64,000 bases of DNA from Halobacterium sp. R2-5 (GCF_011734195.1 NZ_JAANTH010000001.1:1116001-1180000); one strand, 5' to 3'. Positions 47,576 through 56,353 are shown, numbered from the stretch's first letter. A program made the numbers and translations. Notes: generated by a model not told the origin, from the letters alone.

Positions 47576-47622
47576 GCTGCGCTTCGCTTGCGCACCGTGA
47601 CTCGCGAATCCGTCGGATTCGC
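47570..47622 (-). repeat. Hairpins at the tRNA-Gly 5' flank
   Basis: CGGTGCGC (47570-47577) and GCGCACCG (47590-47597) form a perfect 8-bp stem (12-nt loop) that uses part of the tRNA acceptor strand. GCGAATCC-GTC-GGATTCGC (47604-47622) follows. Both match the hairpin classes seen beside dnaJ and dnaK. Confidence 0.5.
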
Positions 47623-47668
47623 TCACCACCGGTGCTCACTCTCACTTCCGCCCGGTCGCTTAAGGGCG

Positions 47669-48295
47669 TTACTCTTCGCTGTGGACGACCGCGTAACAGT
47701 TCCCGCTGGAGACGAACGACTCGGCGACGGCGAGCGCGCTCTCCCGGAGGTCCGCGCGGAACTCCCCGGGGTCGTAGACGTGGTAGAACCGCGGGACGGT
47801 CTCGCCGCCGGGGAGCGTCCAGTCGACGGCGGTGTCGAATCCCTCTTCCTCCGAAAACCGGTCGTGTTCGGTGCTCCACGCGCTGACGAGCGCGGCGCCG
47901 GACGTCGAGAGCACGCGCGCGAGTTCGTCAAGGCTGGCGACGCGCGCGCCGCGACTGCGGAGGTGGTGGAGGGTGGCGACGTACACCGCGAGGTCCGCGA
48001 CGCCGTCGCGAAGCGGGAGGCGTTCCGCGTCGCCGGCGACGAGGTCGGCGTCGAATTCGCGGTCGGCGGCGCGCTCCCGGGCGGTGGCGAGGAGCCCGCG
48101 GCTGGCGTCCACGCCGACGGCGCGGTCCGCGCGCGCCGCGAGTAGTTCCGTGTGGCGGCCGTTCCCGCAGCCGACGTCCACGGCGACGCCGCCGCTTCGA
48201 CCGTCGAGGAACTCCTCGACTTCCGGCCAGGGGTACTCGCGGGTCTTCGCGAAGTGCTCGGCGATGCGGTCGTACGTGTGGTGGACGTCCGTCAC
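47669..48295 (-). CDS. Class I SAM methyltransferase, Trm9-like
   Basis: The 208-residue protein starts at GTG 48295, 4 nt after the PilC-like stop, so it is the last gene of that transcription unit. Motif I is VAVDVGCGNGRHTELLAARA, motif II GVDASRGLL, then VYVATLHHL. The N-terminus HHTYDRIAEHFAKTREYPWPEVEEFL and the C-terminal YHVYDPGEFRADLRESAL match the Trm9/ALKBH8-methyltransferase group that modifies wobble uridine in tRNA. Substrate is inferred from that resemblance. Confidence 0.8.
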   Translation of the reverse strand: MTDVHHTYDRIAEHFAKTREYPWPEVEEFLDGRSGGVAVDVGCGNGRHTELLAARADRAVGVDASRGLLATARERAADREFDADLVAGDAERLPLRDGVADLAVYVATLHHLRSRGARVASLDELARVLSTSGAALVSAWSTEHDRFSEEEGFDTAVDWTLPGGETVPRFYHVYDPGEFRADLRESALAVAESFVSSGNCYAVVHSEE

Positions 48296-48299
48296 GGAA

Positions 48300-50411
48300 T
48301 CACCCGAGCAGGAGGAACGTGCCGTACGCGAGCGCGAGCATCACGGTGGCGTGCTTCGCGCCGGCTTTCACGCTCCCCTGTCCCATCTGTCCCGCCACGA
48401 GCCCCGAGCAGACCGCCTGCACGAGCCCGGTGTGGAAGAACACGAGGCTGTAGGCGTCCTTCGTCGCCTGCGTGAGCTGGGCGGTCCGGGAGAACGCGCC
48501 CGAGCCGCCGCCACCCGGGAGCTGGTCGGTGGAGCCGGCGGCGTCCACCACCGGGATGTTCGGGATGAAGATGACGTCGAGGGCGACGATGATGGCGAGG
48601 AACACGAAGAACGCGATGTAGATGACGACGAGGTACGTCAGTAGCTCGCTGCGCCGGTCGCGTTCGAGGCGCCGCGTCGCCTTCGCCTCGTTGGCGGCGA
48701 TGCGCAGCACGGGCCCGAGGTCGCCGCTGGCGTGCATCGCGTTCGTCGTCAGCGTCACCACCCGCGAGATGGCGGGGGTGTCCGTGCGTTCGCGGAACCG
48801 GCCGAGGGCGTGCTCGATGCGGGCGCCCCACTGGACGTCCGCCCACGTGCGTTCGAGTTCCGTGGAGAGCGCGCCGAGGTCGCTGCCGACGACGCGACCG
48901 AAGCTCTCGACGACCGACATGCCGGCCTCGTTCGTGGACGCGAACCGGTCGAGGAAGTCCGGGACGCCCGCCTCGATGGCCTTCACGCGACGGCGGTGGA
49001 ACTCGTACGCGACGGTGAACGTCCCGAGCACGAACAGCGCCGCGTGGACGACCGGGTCGTCGTACGCCGTGAGGTCCGTGACGCCGGCCGTCGCGAGCGG
49101 CCACCACCGCGCGAGCAGGTAGAGCGCGGCCAGCGGCGTCGTCGCGTACAGGAGCACCGCCGGGGACTCCCGGATCACTGACAGCGGGTTCCGGAGGCGG
49201 TAGAGAATCGGTCGTAGACGCTCGTATACGTCGATGCGCTCGCGGTTGAGCGCGGTCGACGCGCTCGCCGTCTGGCCGCCGTCCGTGCGGGCGTCCGCAG
49301 CGCGCGGGATGGACTGGAAGCGCACGTTGGCCTCCGAGTCTGGCTCCTCGGGGCTGGACGTGCCGCCGGTCGCGGTGTCCGTGATGCTGTCGAGGTAGAC
49401 GACGAACCCCGCGGTCGCCATCGGGAGCAGCAGGTACGCGGTGAACTGCAGGAAGCCGAGTGTGTCCGAGAGCGTCAGCCCGACGACGACAAGGATGGTG
49501 ATGAGGAACAGCGGGCCGGCGACCAGCAGCGTGACGTACGCTTCCGCGAGCGTCGCGAGCAGTTCGAGGAACTGCTCCTGCTGGGCTTCCGCCTCCTCGG
49601 CGTAGTAGTCGTACTGGCGCTTGAGGAACCCGGGGAGGTCGCGGCCGCTCCGGAGGACGCTCGTGAGGTTCTCCGCGAACTCCGAGAGCTCCTCGCTGGG
49701 CGTGCGCTCGCCGAGGCGTTCGAGCGCGCGCAGGATGTCCGCGCCGTAGAGGTCGACGTCCTTCACCGCGACCGCCATCTCCTCGGCGCTCTCCCCGTAC
49801 ACTTCGCGGTTGCGCGCGAGAATCCGCAGCACCTCGGGGAGCGCCATCCCGCTGCGCGAGAGCGCGTACATGAACGCGACCGTGCGCTCCATCGACGCGT
49901 CGATGCGGCGCGCGCGCTCGCCGGCCCGGTAGCTCGGCATCGACCACCGGAACTGGTAGGTGCCGTACGCCGCGAGCACGCCCAGCGTCGCTCCGGAGAC
50001 GACGAACAGCCCGAACAGCGCGCCCGGGGTGAACCCCGCGGGGCCGTCCACGAACAGCGCGCGCACGGCCGCCGGGAACTGCGACTGGAGGTCCTCGCCG
50101 GCGTTCCCGAGCCCGACGAGCACGCCCGCGACGAGGTAGACGCCGAGGATGCTGCCCGCGAGCGCCGCGACGGTCGCGTAGCAGAGCGTCCGCGCGGCGT
50201 ACACGCGGTACGTCTGCGGGACGTGTGCGCCCCGGAGCGCGTCCACCTGCGTCGGGTTGACCTTCCGGCGGCGGCTCGCGAACCCGCCGAACGCCGCCAG
50301 CGACACCCGGGAGACGAGCCTGTCTATCGGCCGGAAGAGTGGCGCCGCGGCGAGCGCGAACAGGACGCCGAGCACGGCGGCCAGCGGCGCGAAGGCGAGC
50401 GGCGAGACCAT
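48300..50411 (-). CDS. pilC: Type II secretion/pilus membrane platform protein (PilC/TadC type)
   Basis: The 703-residue integral membrane protein has two T2SSF domains (about 165-300 and 480-620) separated by a cytoplasmic region, the double-domain layout of archaeal PilC/FlaJ relatives. Segments such as MERTVAFMYALSRSGMALPEVLRIL and EAGVPDFLDRFASTNEAGMS are characteristic. It is the inner-membrane platform of a type IV pilus-like machine and works with the upstream ATPase. The start at 50411 follows the ATPase stop by 1 nt; a GTG at 50426 would overlap it by 14 nt. Confidence 0.9.
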   Translation of the reverse strand: MVSPLAFAPLAAVLGVLFALAAAPLFRPIDRLVSRVSLAAFGGFASRRRKVNPTQVDALRGAHVPQTYRVYAARTLCYATVAALAGSILGVYLVAGVLVGLGNAGEDLQSQFPAAVRALFVDGPAGFTPGALFGLFVVSGATLGVLAAYGTYQFRWSMPSYRAGERARRIDASMERTVAFMYALSRSGMALPEVLRILARNREVYGESAEEMAVAVKDVDLYGADILRALERLGERTPSEELSEFAENLTSVLRSGRDLPGFLKRQYDYYAEEAEAQQEQFLELLATLAEAYVTLLVAGPLFLITILVVVGLTLSDTLGFLQFTAYLLLPMATAGFVVYLDSITDTATGGTSSPEEPDSEANVRFQSIPRAADARTDGGQTASASTALNRERIDVYERLRPILYRLRNPLSVIRESPAVLLYATTPLAALYLLARWWPLATAGVTDLTAYDDPVVHAALFVLGTFTVAYEFHRRRVKAIEAGVPDFLDRFASTNEAGMSVVESFGRVVGSDLGALSTELERTWADVQWGARIEHALGRFRERTDTPAISRVVTLTTNAMHASGDLGPVLRIAANEAKATRRLERDRRSELLTYLVVIYIAFFVFLAIIVALDVIFIPNIPVVDAAGSTDQLPGGGGSGAFSRTAQLTQATKDAYSLVFFHTGLVQAVCSGLVAGQMGQGSVKAGAKHATVMLALAYGTFLLLG

Positions 50412-50412
50412 C

Positions 50413-52062
50413 TTACTCGCCGACACCCGGCGCGTTCACCGCGACGTCCTCGTCGAGCTCCGCGCGGATGCGGTCGACGACCCGCTCTGGGTCGGCGTAG
50501 TACTCGTTGACGACGGCCGTGAACTGCCGGTAGTCGGTGACGTCCTTCTCCGTGAGGTACTGGAGGACGCGCTTGCGGTTCCGCAGCTCGCGCAGCAGCT
50601 CGCCCCGCGACCAGCCGCGCTCGTCGCGGATCTCGTCGAGCACCGCGGAGTCGCGCTGCTCGAAGTCGTCGTTCGCGGGGTTCCACTCGAACGCCGTCGA
50701 GTAGTCGAGGTCGCCCGTGCGCTGGTCGATGCCCTCGATCTCCGCGATGACGCGGTTCCGGCGGACGCGTTCCTCGCCGACGTGCGTGAGCGTCTGCACG
50801 CAGAGGATGTCGAGGCTCTGAATCATCGCTCGCGGGACGTTGATAGGGTCGTTCTCCAGGCGGTTGATGACAGTCTGGACGCTGTCGGCGTGCATCGTCG
50901 AGTACGTCGTGTGCCCGGTGTTCATCGCCTGGAACAGCGTCATCGCCTCGTCGCCGCGCACCTCGCCGACGATGATGTACTCGGGGCGGTGGCGGAGCGC
51001 CGACCGCAGCAGGTCGTACATCGTGATGTCCTCGCCCTCGCCGATGGACTCCCGGGTCACCGAGGAGAGCCAGTTCTCGTGGAACAGCGTCAGCTCGCGG
51101 GTGTCCTCGATGGTGAGCACCTTCGAGCGCGGCGGCACGAACATCGAGATGGCGTTCATCGACGTCGTCTTCCCGGACGCGGTGCCGCCCGCGAACAGCA
51201 GGCTCTTGTTGGACTCGATGGCGAGCCAGAGGTACGCCATCTGGTCGAGGTCGAACGTGTTGTAGTCGACGAGCGTCGCGGGCGTGAACGGGTCCTCGCT
51301 GTACTTCCGGATCGTGAACGCCGACCCGCGCGGGGTGACCTCCTCGCCGAGCGCGAGCTCCGCGCGGGAGCCGTCAGGCAGTGTGGTCTCCGTGACGGGG
51401 TCGCCGATGGAGATGTGTCGGCCCGACTGCTGGGCGAGCCGCACCACGAACCCGTCGAGCTCCTCCTGCTCGTAGGTGACGTTCGTCTCGACGTCCGTGT
51501 ACTGGTCGTGGTAGACGAACAGCGGCACCTCGTAGCCGTCGCAGGAGATGTCCTCGATGTGGGGGTCCCGCATCAGCGGGTCGAGCTTCTCGAACCCCTC
51601 GAACGCGCGGTGGAGGTAGTAGAACAGCCGGTAGAACGCGTTCGGGTCGACCTCGACGCCGTACTCCTCGAGCAGCCGCTTCATCTGGCGCTTGAGCACG
51701 TCCTCTGGGTCCTCGGGCTCGTACTCGGCGTCGTAGATGAGCGCGTCCCGGATGTCGTCGTACAGCGTCTCCAGGAGGTCGCGCTCGAAGTCGTCGAGGG
51801 CGGGCTCGACGACGTGGTAGCGGTACTCGTCGTTGACGTCGTCGTGGCCGACGAACACGAACGCGTACGGCGCGTGCACCCAGTAGCGGTCGACCTCCTC
51901 GTAGCCGTCCAGGCCGTCGAACTCGACGAGCGGGCCGTGGGCGGCGGGGTCGTACTCGACGAGGTCGACCGCGGACCCGCGGACCACGTCGACGACGCGC
52001 TCGGCGCGCTGCCGCACGTCCTCGAACCGGCGTTCGACGTCCGCGAGGAAGTCGGTGGGCAT
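50413..52062 (-). CDS. pilB: Type IV pilus/secretion assembly ATPase (PilB/TadA type)
   Basis: The 549-residue GspE-superfamily ATPase has Walker A GGTASGKTTSMN (about residue 292), the Asp box around LTIEDTRELTL, Walker B EYIIVGEVRGDEAM (about 364) and the His box MNTGHTTYSTMHADS. The N-terminal domain is acidic. Archaeal PilB proteins energise pilin polymerisation. No pilin gene is seen next to it. A Shine-Dalgarno-like GGAGGT lies 8 nt before the ATG, unlike most genes here. Confidence 0.92.
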   Translation of the reverse strand: MPTDFLADVERRFEDVRQRAERVVDVVRGSAVDLVEYDPAAHGPLVEFDGLDGYEEVDRYWVHAPYAFVFVGHDDVNDEYRYHVVEPALDDFERDLLETLYDDIRDALIYDAEYEPEDPEDVLKRQMKRLLEEYGVEVDPNAFYRLFYYLHRAFEGFEKLDPLMRDPHIEDISCDGYEVPLFVYHDQYTDVETNVTYEQEELDGFVVRLAQQSGRHISIGDPVTETTLPDGSRAELALGEEVTPRGSAFTIRKYSEDPFTPATLVDYNTFDLDQMAYLWLAIESNKSLLFAGGTASGKTTSMNAISMFVPPRSKVLTIEDTRELTLFHENWLSSVTRESIGEGEDITMYDLLRSALRHRPEYIIVGEVRGDEAMTLFQAMNTGHTTYSTMHADSVQTVINRLENDPINVPRAMIQSLDILCVQTLTHVGEERVRRNRVIAEIEGIDQRTGDLDYSTAFEWNPANDDFEQRDSAVLDEIRDERGWSRGELLRELRNRKRVLQYLTEKDVTDYRQFTAVVNEYYADPERVVDRIRAELDEDVAVNAPGVGE

Positions 52063-52070
52063 CGATTACT

Positions 52071-52076
52071 ACCTCC
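52071..52076 (-). promoter_or_regulatory. Shine-Dalgarno sequence of pilB
   Basis: GGAGGT on the minus strand is 8 nt before ATG 52062, and ctttaag about 34 nt before the ATG is the likely TATA. This is one of the few leadered genes in the window and supports the chosen start. Confidence 0.55.
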
Positions 52077-52114
52077 ACCTTCGCCCGCGTCAACTTAAAG
52101 CCTGTCTGCCGGCC

Positions 52115-53041
52115 CTACACCACGCCGTTCGCGAGGCGTGCGCCGTCCGCGATGCGCCGGACGTTCTCCCGGACGAGCGCCGCCATCCGTTTCGGGTAGT
52201 CGCGGGTCGCGGCGGCCGCGTGCGGCGTCACCACCACCTCGTCCATCTCCCAGAGCGGCGAGTCCTCGGGCAGCGGCTCCGCCTCGAAGACGTCGAGCGC
52301 AGCGCCCGCCAGTCCGTCGGATTGGAGCGCAGCCACGAGCGCGTCCTGGTCGACGACCGGGCCGCGCGCGACGTTCACGAGCACCGCGTCGTCGCGCATC
52401 GCGTCGAGCTCCGCTTCGCCGATCAAGCCCTCCGTCTCGTCGGTCAGTGGCACCGCGAGCGCGACGAAGCGCGCGTCCGCGACGGCCTCGTGGAGGTCGC
52501 CACTCGGGTAGACGGTGTCGACGTGGTCGACGGGGACCGGCGTGCGTTTGACGCCCGTGACGTCCATGCCGAGCGCGTCCGCCCGCGTTGCGATGCCCTG
52601 GCCGAGCGTGCCGAGGCCGACGACGCAGACGGAGGAGCCGTCGAGGGTGAACGGCGCGTCCCACGCCGGCCACTCCCAGTGCTTCTCGGCCTGCTGGCTG
52701 CGATACTCGTGGAGCCGGCGGGCGAACGACAGCATGTAGCCGGCGACCGTCTCGCCGACGCTGTCGCCGTGCGTGCCCGTGCTGTTCGTCAGCCGGATTC
52801 CCGCGGCCTCCAGGTCGTCGAACGGGAACCTGTCGACGCCGGACTGCACGGAGTGAATCCACTCCAGGCCGTTGTCGAGGAACGCGTCCTCGTACTTGAA
52901 CGTCACGAGCGCGTCGACGCCGTCGAGCTCCTCGGTGGAAACCACGACCACGTCGGCGTCGACGTCTTCGAGTTCGTCGCACAGCACCGCCGGCGGGAAC
53001 AGCGTCTCGACGGACGTGTGAACCCCGATGCGCGTCACCAT
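52115..53041 (-). CDS. D-2-hydroxyacid dehydrogenase
   Basis: The 308-residue NAD(P)-dependent enzyme has the dinucleotide motif VVGLGTLGQGIA (about 141-152), catalytic Arg in NVARGPVVD, Glu in EAEPLPEDS and His in VVTPHAAAAT. It resembles the haloarchaeal D2-HDH characterised in Haloferax mediterranei, which reduces branched 2-oxo acids. It is oriented away from the pilus operon and followed by a small membrane gene on the same strand. Physiological substrate is not determined by the sequence. Confidence 0.92.
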   Translation of the reverse strand: MVTRIGVHTSVETLFPPAVLCDELEDVDADVVVVSTEELDGVDALVTFKYEDAFLDNGLEWIHSVQSGVDRFPFDDLEAAGIRLTNSTGTHGDSVGETVAGYMLSFARRLHEYRSQQAEKHWEWPAWDAPFTLDGSSVCVVGLGTLGQGIATRADALGMDVTGVKRTPVPVDHVDTVYPSGDLHEAVADARFVALAVPLTDETEGLIGEAELDAMRDDAVLVNVARGPVVDQDALVAALQSDGLAGAALDVFEAEPLPEDSPLWEMDEVVVTPHAAAATRDYPKRMAALVRENVRRIADGARLANGVV

Positions 53042-53090
53042 GCGCGAGGGGTTCCCGTGCCTGCTTCTACAGTGTGTCGGTGCCGGCGGC

Positions 53091-53318
53091 TCACCGCGTC
53101 GCGACGTACGAGACGGTGAAGACGAGCACGGCCGCCGTCGCCACGTTCACGAGCGTGAACTCCGCCGCGCCGATGAACTCCAGGCCGCCGACGATGACGA
53201 GCGCGAACGTCGTCGACAGCACCGCGTTGATCCCCTGTACGACCCACGGGTTCCCGGAGGAGTGCTCGGCCGCCTCGCTGAACCCCTCGCCGTCGCCCGC
53301 GTCGCTGTCCTCGCTCAT
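53091..53318 (-). CDS. Small membrane protein with acidic N-terminus
   Basis: The 75-residue protein has a disordered acidic start (SEDSDAGDGEGFSEAAEHSS) and two hydrophobic segments, about residues 31-50 (NAVLSTTFALVIVGGLEFIG) and 55-73. No family is recognised. The promoter gagctaagtt lies 28 nt upstream of the ATG and is shared in style with the divergent zinc-ribbon gene, so two leaderless genes are read away from an 82-bp spacer. Confidence 0.68.
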   Translation of the reverse strand: MSEDSDAGDGEGFSEAAEHSSGNPWVVQGINAVLSTTFALVIVGGLEFIGAAEFTLVNVATAAVLVFTVSYVATR

Positions 53319-53400
53319 ACCTCGAATCGCGGGAACGGGGGAACTTAGCTCTTGGCCGCGCCGACCGTGGAGCTAAGTTCGTCGAGTGCCAAGCCCGATC

Positions 53401-53634
53401 ATGGGCATCATTGACACGGTATCGTCGGCGCTCTCGACCGACGCCGAGAACGACGACGTCGACGTCGACGCGTCCCGTGGCGCGTACTGGTGCGACGACT
53501 GCGGCGTCCGCGTCCGCGACGTCAACGTCGACGAGGAGGGCTTCGACCGCGACGCCGAGGGCGCGCCGCTGTGCCCGGACTGCGGCGACGCGATGCGCTT
53601 CGAGCGCGCGTACGAGGACGGCTGCGCCTGCTGA
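53401..53634 (+). CDS. Small zinc-ribbon protein
   Basis: The 77-residue protein has a long acidic N-terminal half and two Cys pairs, WCDDCG (about residue 37) and LCPDCG (about residue 62), plus a C-terminal CAC. The pattern suggests one zinc ribbon of the haloarchaeal small-protein type, with the last Cys pair extra. The ATG at 53401 is chosen over GTG 53386 because gagctaagtt lies 28 nt upstream. It is convergent with the CobW gene, whose end is 2 nt away; a metal link to that chaperone is possible but unproven. Confidence 0.75.
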   Translation: MGIIDTVSSALSTDAENDDVDVDASRGAYWCDDCGVRVRDVNVDEEGFDRDAEGAPLCPDCGDAMRFERAYEDGCAC

Positions 53635-53635
53635 C

Positions 53636-54850
53636 TCACTCGGCCGCCGCGGGCTCGGGTTCCCGTAGGACCGCCGCTGCTTCGTTCTCCGTGCCGAACG
53701 GTCCGTCCGGCAGTGCTTCGACGTCTGCCCACTCCTCCTCGGTGACGAGCGCGTCGTCCAGCCGCTCGCGGAGCGCGTCCTCGTCGAAGCCCGTGCCGAT
53801 GACGACGTACTCCGTGCGGCGGTCGCCGTGCTCGTCGTCCCACTCCAGGTTCGGCCGGTTCGACCGGTAGAGGTCCTGTTCGACCTCCGGGAGCGACGCA
53901 ATCCAGGGGCCGCGTGCGGTCACGCGAACTGACTCCCCGGCCTGCCCGACGGTCTGCCGGAACTCGCTGCCCGCGACCCACAGCGTCCCCTTCGAGCGCA
54001 CGACGCCCTCGGGGAGCGTCCGCAGCACGTCCGCGATTCGCTCGGGGTGGAACGGCCGCCGCTGCCGGTACGTGAACGACGACACGCCGTACACCTCGTC
54101 CGGGTGGCGGTGGCCGTGGTGGTCGTCCTCGCCGTGGTCCTCGTCGAGCGCGCGCTTCCAGCCGGGGAGGTCGCCGACCTCGCGCTCGTCGAAGCGCTCG
54201 ACGTCCAGCAGCCACGACGGGTCGACCTCGGAGAACGACGTCCGGACGGTGTCCGCGTCCGGCTGGAGCGCGCGCACCAGCGCCTCGGCCTCGTCGAGCT
54301 CGTCGTCCGTACAGAGGTCGGCCTTGTTCAGCACGACGGCGTTCGACACCTCGATCTGTTCGACGAGCAGGTCCGACAGCGGCCGGTCGTCCTCCTCGGC
54401 GGCGGTGCGTTCGGGCGTCCCCTCGCCGCCGAACGTGTCCACGAGCAGCCGGCTGTCCACGACCGTCACGAGCCCGTTCACGCGGTACTTCGCGGCCACT
54501 CGGGACTCCGTGGTGAACAGCCGCGCGACCGGTGCGGGCTCCGAGATGCCCGAGGACTCCACGACGAGGTGGTCGAACTCGCGGTCGTTCGCGAGCCGCA
54601 CCACCGCGGTCTCGAGGTCGTCCTGGAGCTCGCAGCAGATGCAGCCGTTCGACAGCTCCGTGACGCCGCCCGCGACGTCGAGTTCCGAGCCCTCCGCGAC
54701 GAGCTCCGCGTCGACGTTCACGTCGCCCATGTCGTTGACGAGGACGGCGACGTCGCGGCCCGCCGAGTTCGACAGCAGGTGGTTCAGCAGCGTCGTCTTC
54801 CCGGCACCGAGACTCCCCGAGAGCACCGTCACCGGAATTCCGTCGGCCAT
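53636..54850 (-). CDS. CobW/ZNG1-type GTPase metallochaperone
   Basis: The 404-residue G3E GTPase has the P-loop SGSLGAGKTTLLN (about 11-23), the metal-binding motif GCICCEL (CxCC type, about 71-77), the switch ESSGISEP and NKADL. It also has a His-rich loop (DEDHGEDDHHGHRHPDEV), and the C-terminal CobW_C domain is present. Such proteins insert or relocate zinc (or cobalt) with GTP. The start at 54850 matches the family; a longer upstream frame carries no homology. It is likely zinc-responsive in expression, but no clear operator is seen. Confidence 0.92.
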   Translation of the reverse strand: MADGIPVTVLSGSLGAGKTTLLNHLLSNSAGRDVAVLVNDMGDVNVDAELVAEGSELDVAGGVTELSNGCICCELQDDLETAVVRLANDREFDHLVVESSGISEPAPVARLFTTESRVAAKYRVNGLVTVVDSRLLVDTFGGEGTPERTAAEEDDRPLSDLLVEQIEVSNAVVLNKADLCTDDELDEAEALVRALQPDADTVRTSFSEVDPSWLLDVERFDEREVGDLPGWKRALDEDHGEDDHHGHRHPDEVYGVSSFTYRQRRPFHPERIADVLRTLPEGVVRSKGTLWVAGSEFRQTVGQAGESVRVTARGPWIASLPEVEQDLYRSNRPNLEWDDEHGDRRTEYVVIGTGFDEDALRERLDDALVTEEEWADVEALPDGPFGTENEAAAVLREPEPAAAE

Positions 54851-54955
54851 GCGTGTGAGTTCGTAGCAGGCGCCTTCAACCCCGCGTTTCCCGGAGTCGC
54901 TCGCCGCGGCGGGACCGCGAGGGCTTTTACCGCGTGAGTACCTACCACTCGGACG

Positions 54956-55252
54956 ATGAACGTCGCCGACCGGATCGCGGCCTACCGGGAGGCCGTCGAG
55001 GAGTGGCTCCGAGGCCTCTACCACGGCATGATCAGCCACCCGGCCTACGAGAAGATCGAGAAGGAGGCCGAGGACGCCGAGGACGCGTTCCTGCTCGCGT
55101 GCTTCCCGGACGCGTTCGGCATCCCGTCGCCCGTCTCGTACTACACCGCCGAACTGCTGCCGTACATCGAAGACGAGTTCGAAGCGTGGGAGCGCCGCCT
55201 CTGGGACCGACAGACGCTGCTCGAACGCAAGGGCCAACAGTACCACTTCTGA
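54956..55252 (+). CDS. Conserved small helical protein upstream of the ArsA ATPase
   Basis: The 98-residue protein starts at ATG 54956 with gcttttacc about 28 nt upstream. It is helical and acidic: RIAAYREAVEEWLRGLYHGMISHPAYEKIEKEAEDAEDAF, then CFPDAFGIPSPVSYYTAELLPYIEDEFEAWERRLWDRQTLLERKG. No named family is recognised. It precedes the ArsA/Get3 gene by about 70 nt on the same strand, so a shared transcript is possible. Confidence 0.72.
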   Translation: MNVADRIAAYREAVEEWLRGLYHGMISHPAYEKIEKEAEDAEDAFLLACFPDAFGIPSPVSYYTAELLPYIEDEFEAWERRLWDRQTLLERKGQQYHF

Positions 55253-55298
55253 TGACCGCGACTACTACGCCTCGACCGTTTGCACAGCCAGTGATTGC

Positions 55299-55316
55299 CC
55301 ACCCGACCGTGGGTGG
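55299..55316 (+). promoter_or_regulatory. Hairpin immediately before the ArsA start codon
   Basis: CCACCC-GACCGT-GGGTGG is a perfect 6-bp stem ending 6 nt before the GTG at 55323. In a transcript running through from the upstream gene it could modulate initiation. No Shine-Dalgarno is seen. Confidence 0.3.
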
Positions 55317-55322
55317 TTCGCA

Positions 55323-56297
55323 GTGAAACCGTTCGTGTTCTTCGGCGGGAAGGGCGGCGTCGGGAAGACGACCGTCTCGTGCGCGTACGCACGCAAGTGC
55401 GCCGACGCAGGCGTCGAGACGCTCGTCGTCTCCACGGACCCCGCCCACTCCGTCTCGGACGTCTTCGACCAGCGCTTCGACGACACTCCCCAACCAGTGG
55501 AGGGCGTCGACGGACTCTCCGCGCTCGAAATCGACCCCGAGGAGGAGGTTACCGCGCACCTCGACGACATCCGCAACCGCCTCTCCGACCAGGTGTCGGC
55601 GGCGATGGTCAACGAGATCAACAAGCAACTGGAGATGGCCCACCAGACGCCCGGCGCCTACGAGTCCGCGCTGTTCGACCGCTTCGTCGAGGTGATGCGC
55701 GAGAGCGACCCCTACGACCGCGTCGTCTTCGACACCGCGCCCACGGGGTCGACGCTGCGGCTGCTCGGCCTCCCGGAGTTCCTCGAATCCTGGGTGGACC
55801 GCCTGATGCACAAGCGCCGGCAGAGCATCGACCTCTTCGAGAAGGCCGCCGTCGGGAACAACGAGCCGCGACGCGTGATGGACGGCGACCCGGTGCTCGC
55901 GCGCCTCCAGGAGCGCAAGGAGTTCTTCGAGTACGCGGGCGGCGCGCTCCGCGAGGACGCCGCGTTCTTCCTCGTGTTGAACCCCGACCAGCTCTCGGTC
56001 AACGAGACCGAGCGCGCCATCGGCGACATGGACGACGAGGGACTGGAAGTCCGCGGGCTCGTCGCGAACAAGCTCACGCCGTCCCCGGACGACGACGAGA
56101 ACGGCCGCGGCGCGCGCTACCTCCGGGACCGCGTTGAGACGGAGAACGAGCGACTCGCGACCGTCCGGGAGACCCTGGACCCGCCGCTGGTCGCGGAGAT
56201 CGAGTCCCGGACGCGCGAAGTGAAAGGCGACCTGCTCGCGGACGTCGCGGCGGAACTCGACGTCGAGGTCGCCGTCGAGGAACCCGCGTTCGTCTGA
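55323..56297 (+). CDS. ArsA/Get3/TRC40-family ATPase
   Basis: The 324-residue protein has the deviant Walker A GGKGGVGKTTV (residues 8-18), switch I DPAHSVSDVFDQRF, switch II DTAPTGSTLRLL (about 136-147) and the conserved NKLTP near the C-terminus. Archaeal Get3 homologues target tail-anchored membrane proteins; ArsA relatives energise arsenite export. No arsB, arsenite-binding Cys triplet or CxxC motif is seen, so the targeting role is favoured. Start is GTG 55323. Confidence 0.9.
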   Translation: MKPFVFFGGKGGVGKTTVSCAYARKCADAGVETLVVSTDPAHSVSDVFDQRFDDTPQPVEGVDGLSALEIDPEEEVTAHLDDIRNRLSDQVSAAMVNEINKQLEMAHQTPGAYESALFDRFVEVMRESDPYDRVVFDTAPTGSTLRLLGLPEFLESWVDRLMHKRRQSIDLFEKAAVGNNEPRRVMDGDPVLARLQERKEFFEYAGGALREDAAFFLVLNPDQLSVNETERAIGDMDDEGLEVRGLVANKLTPSPDDDENGRGARYLRDRVETENERLATVRETLDPPLVAEIESRTREVKGDLLADVAAELDVEVAVEEPAFV

Positions 56298-56353
56298 CCG
56301 GTCGGTCTCACGTCCTCCAGCGATTATTTCGCCTCTCGAGCCACTCATTAAGA

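Noticed and set aside
56307-56345. Possible T-rich terminator after the ArsA gene
   Set aside because: There is only a short non-symmetrical stretch (gattatttcgcctctcg) with no stem, not enough to call a terminator.
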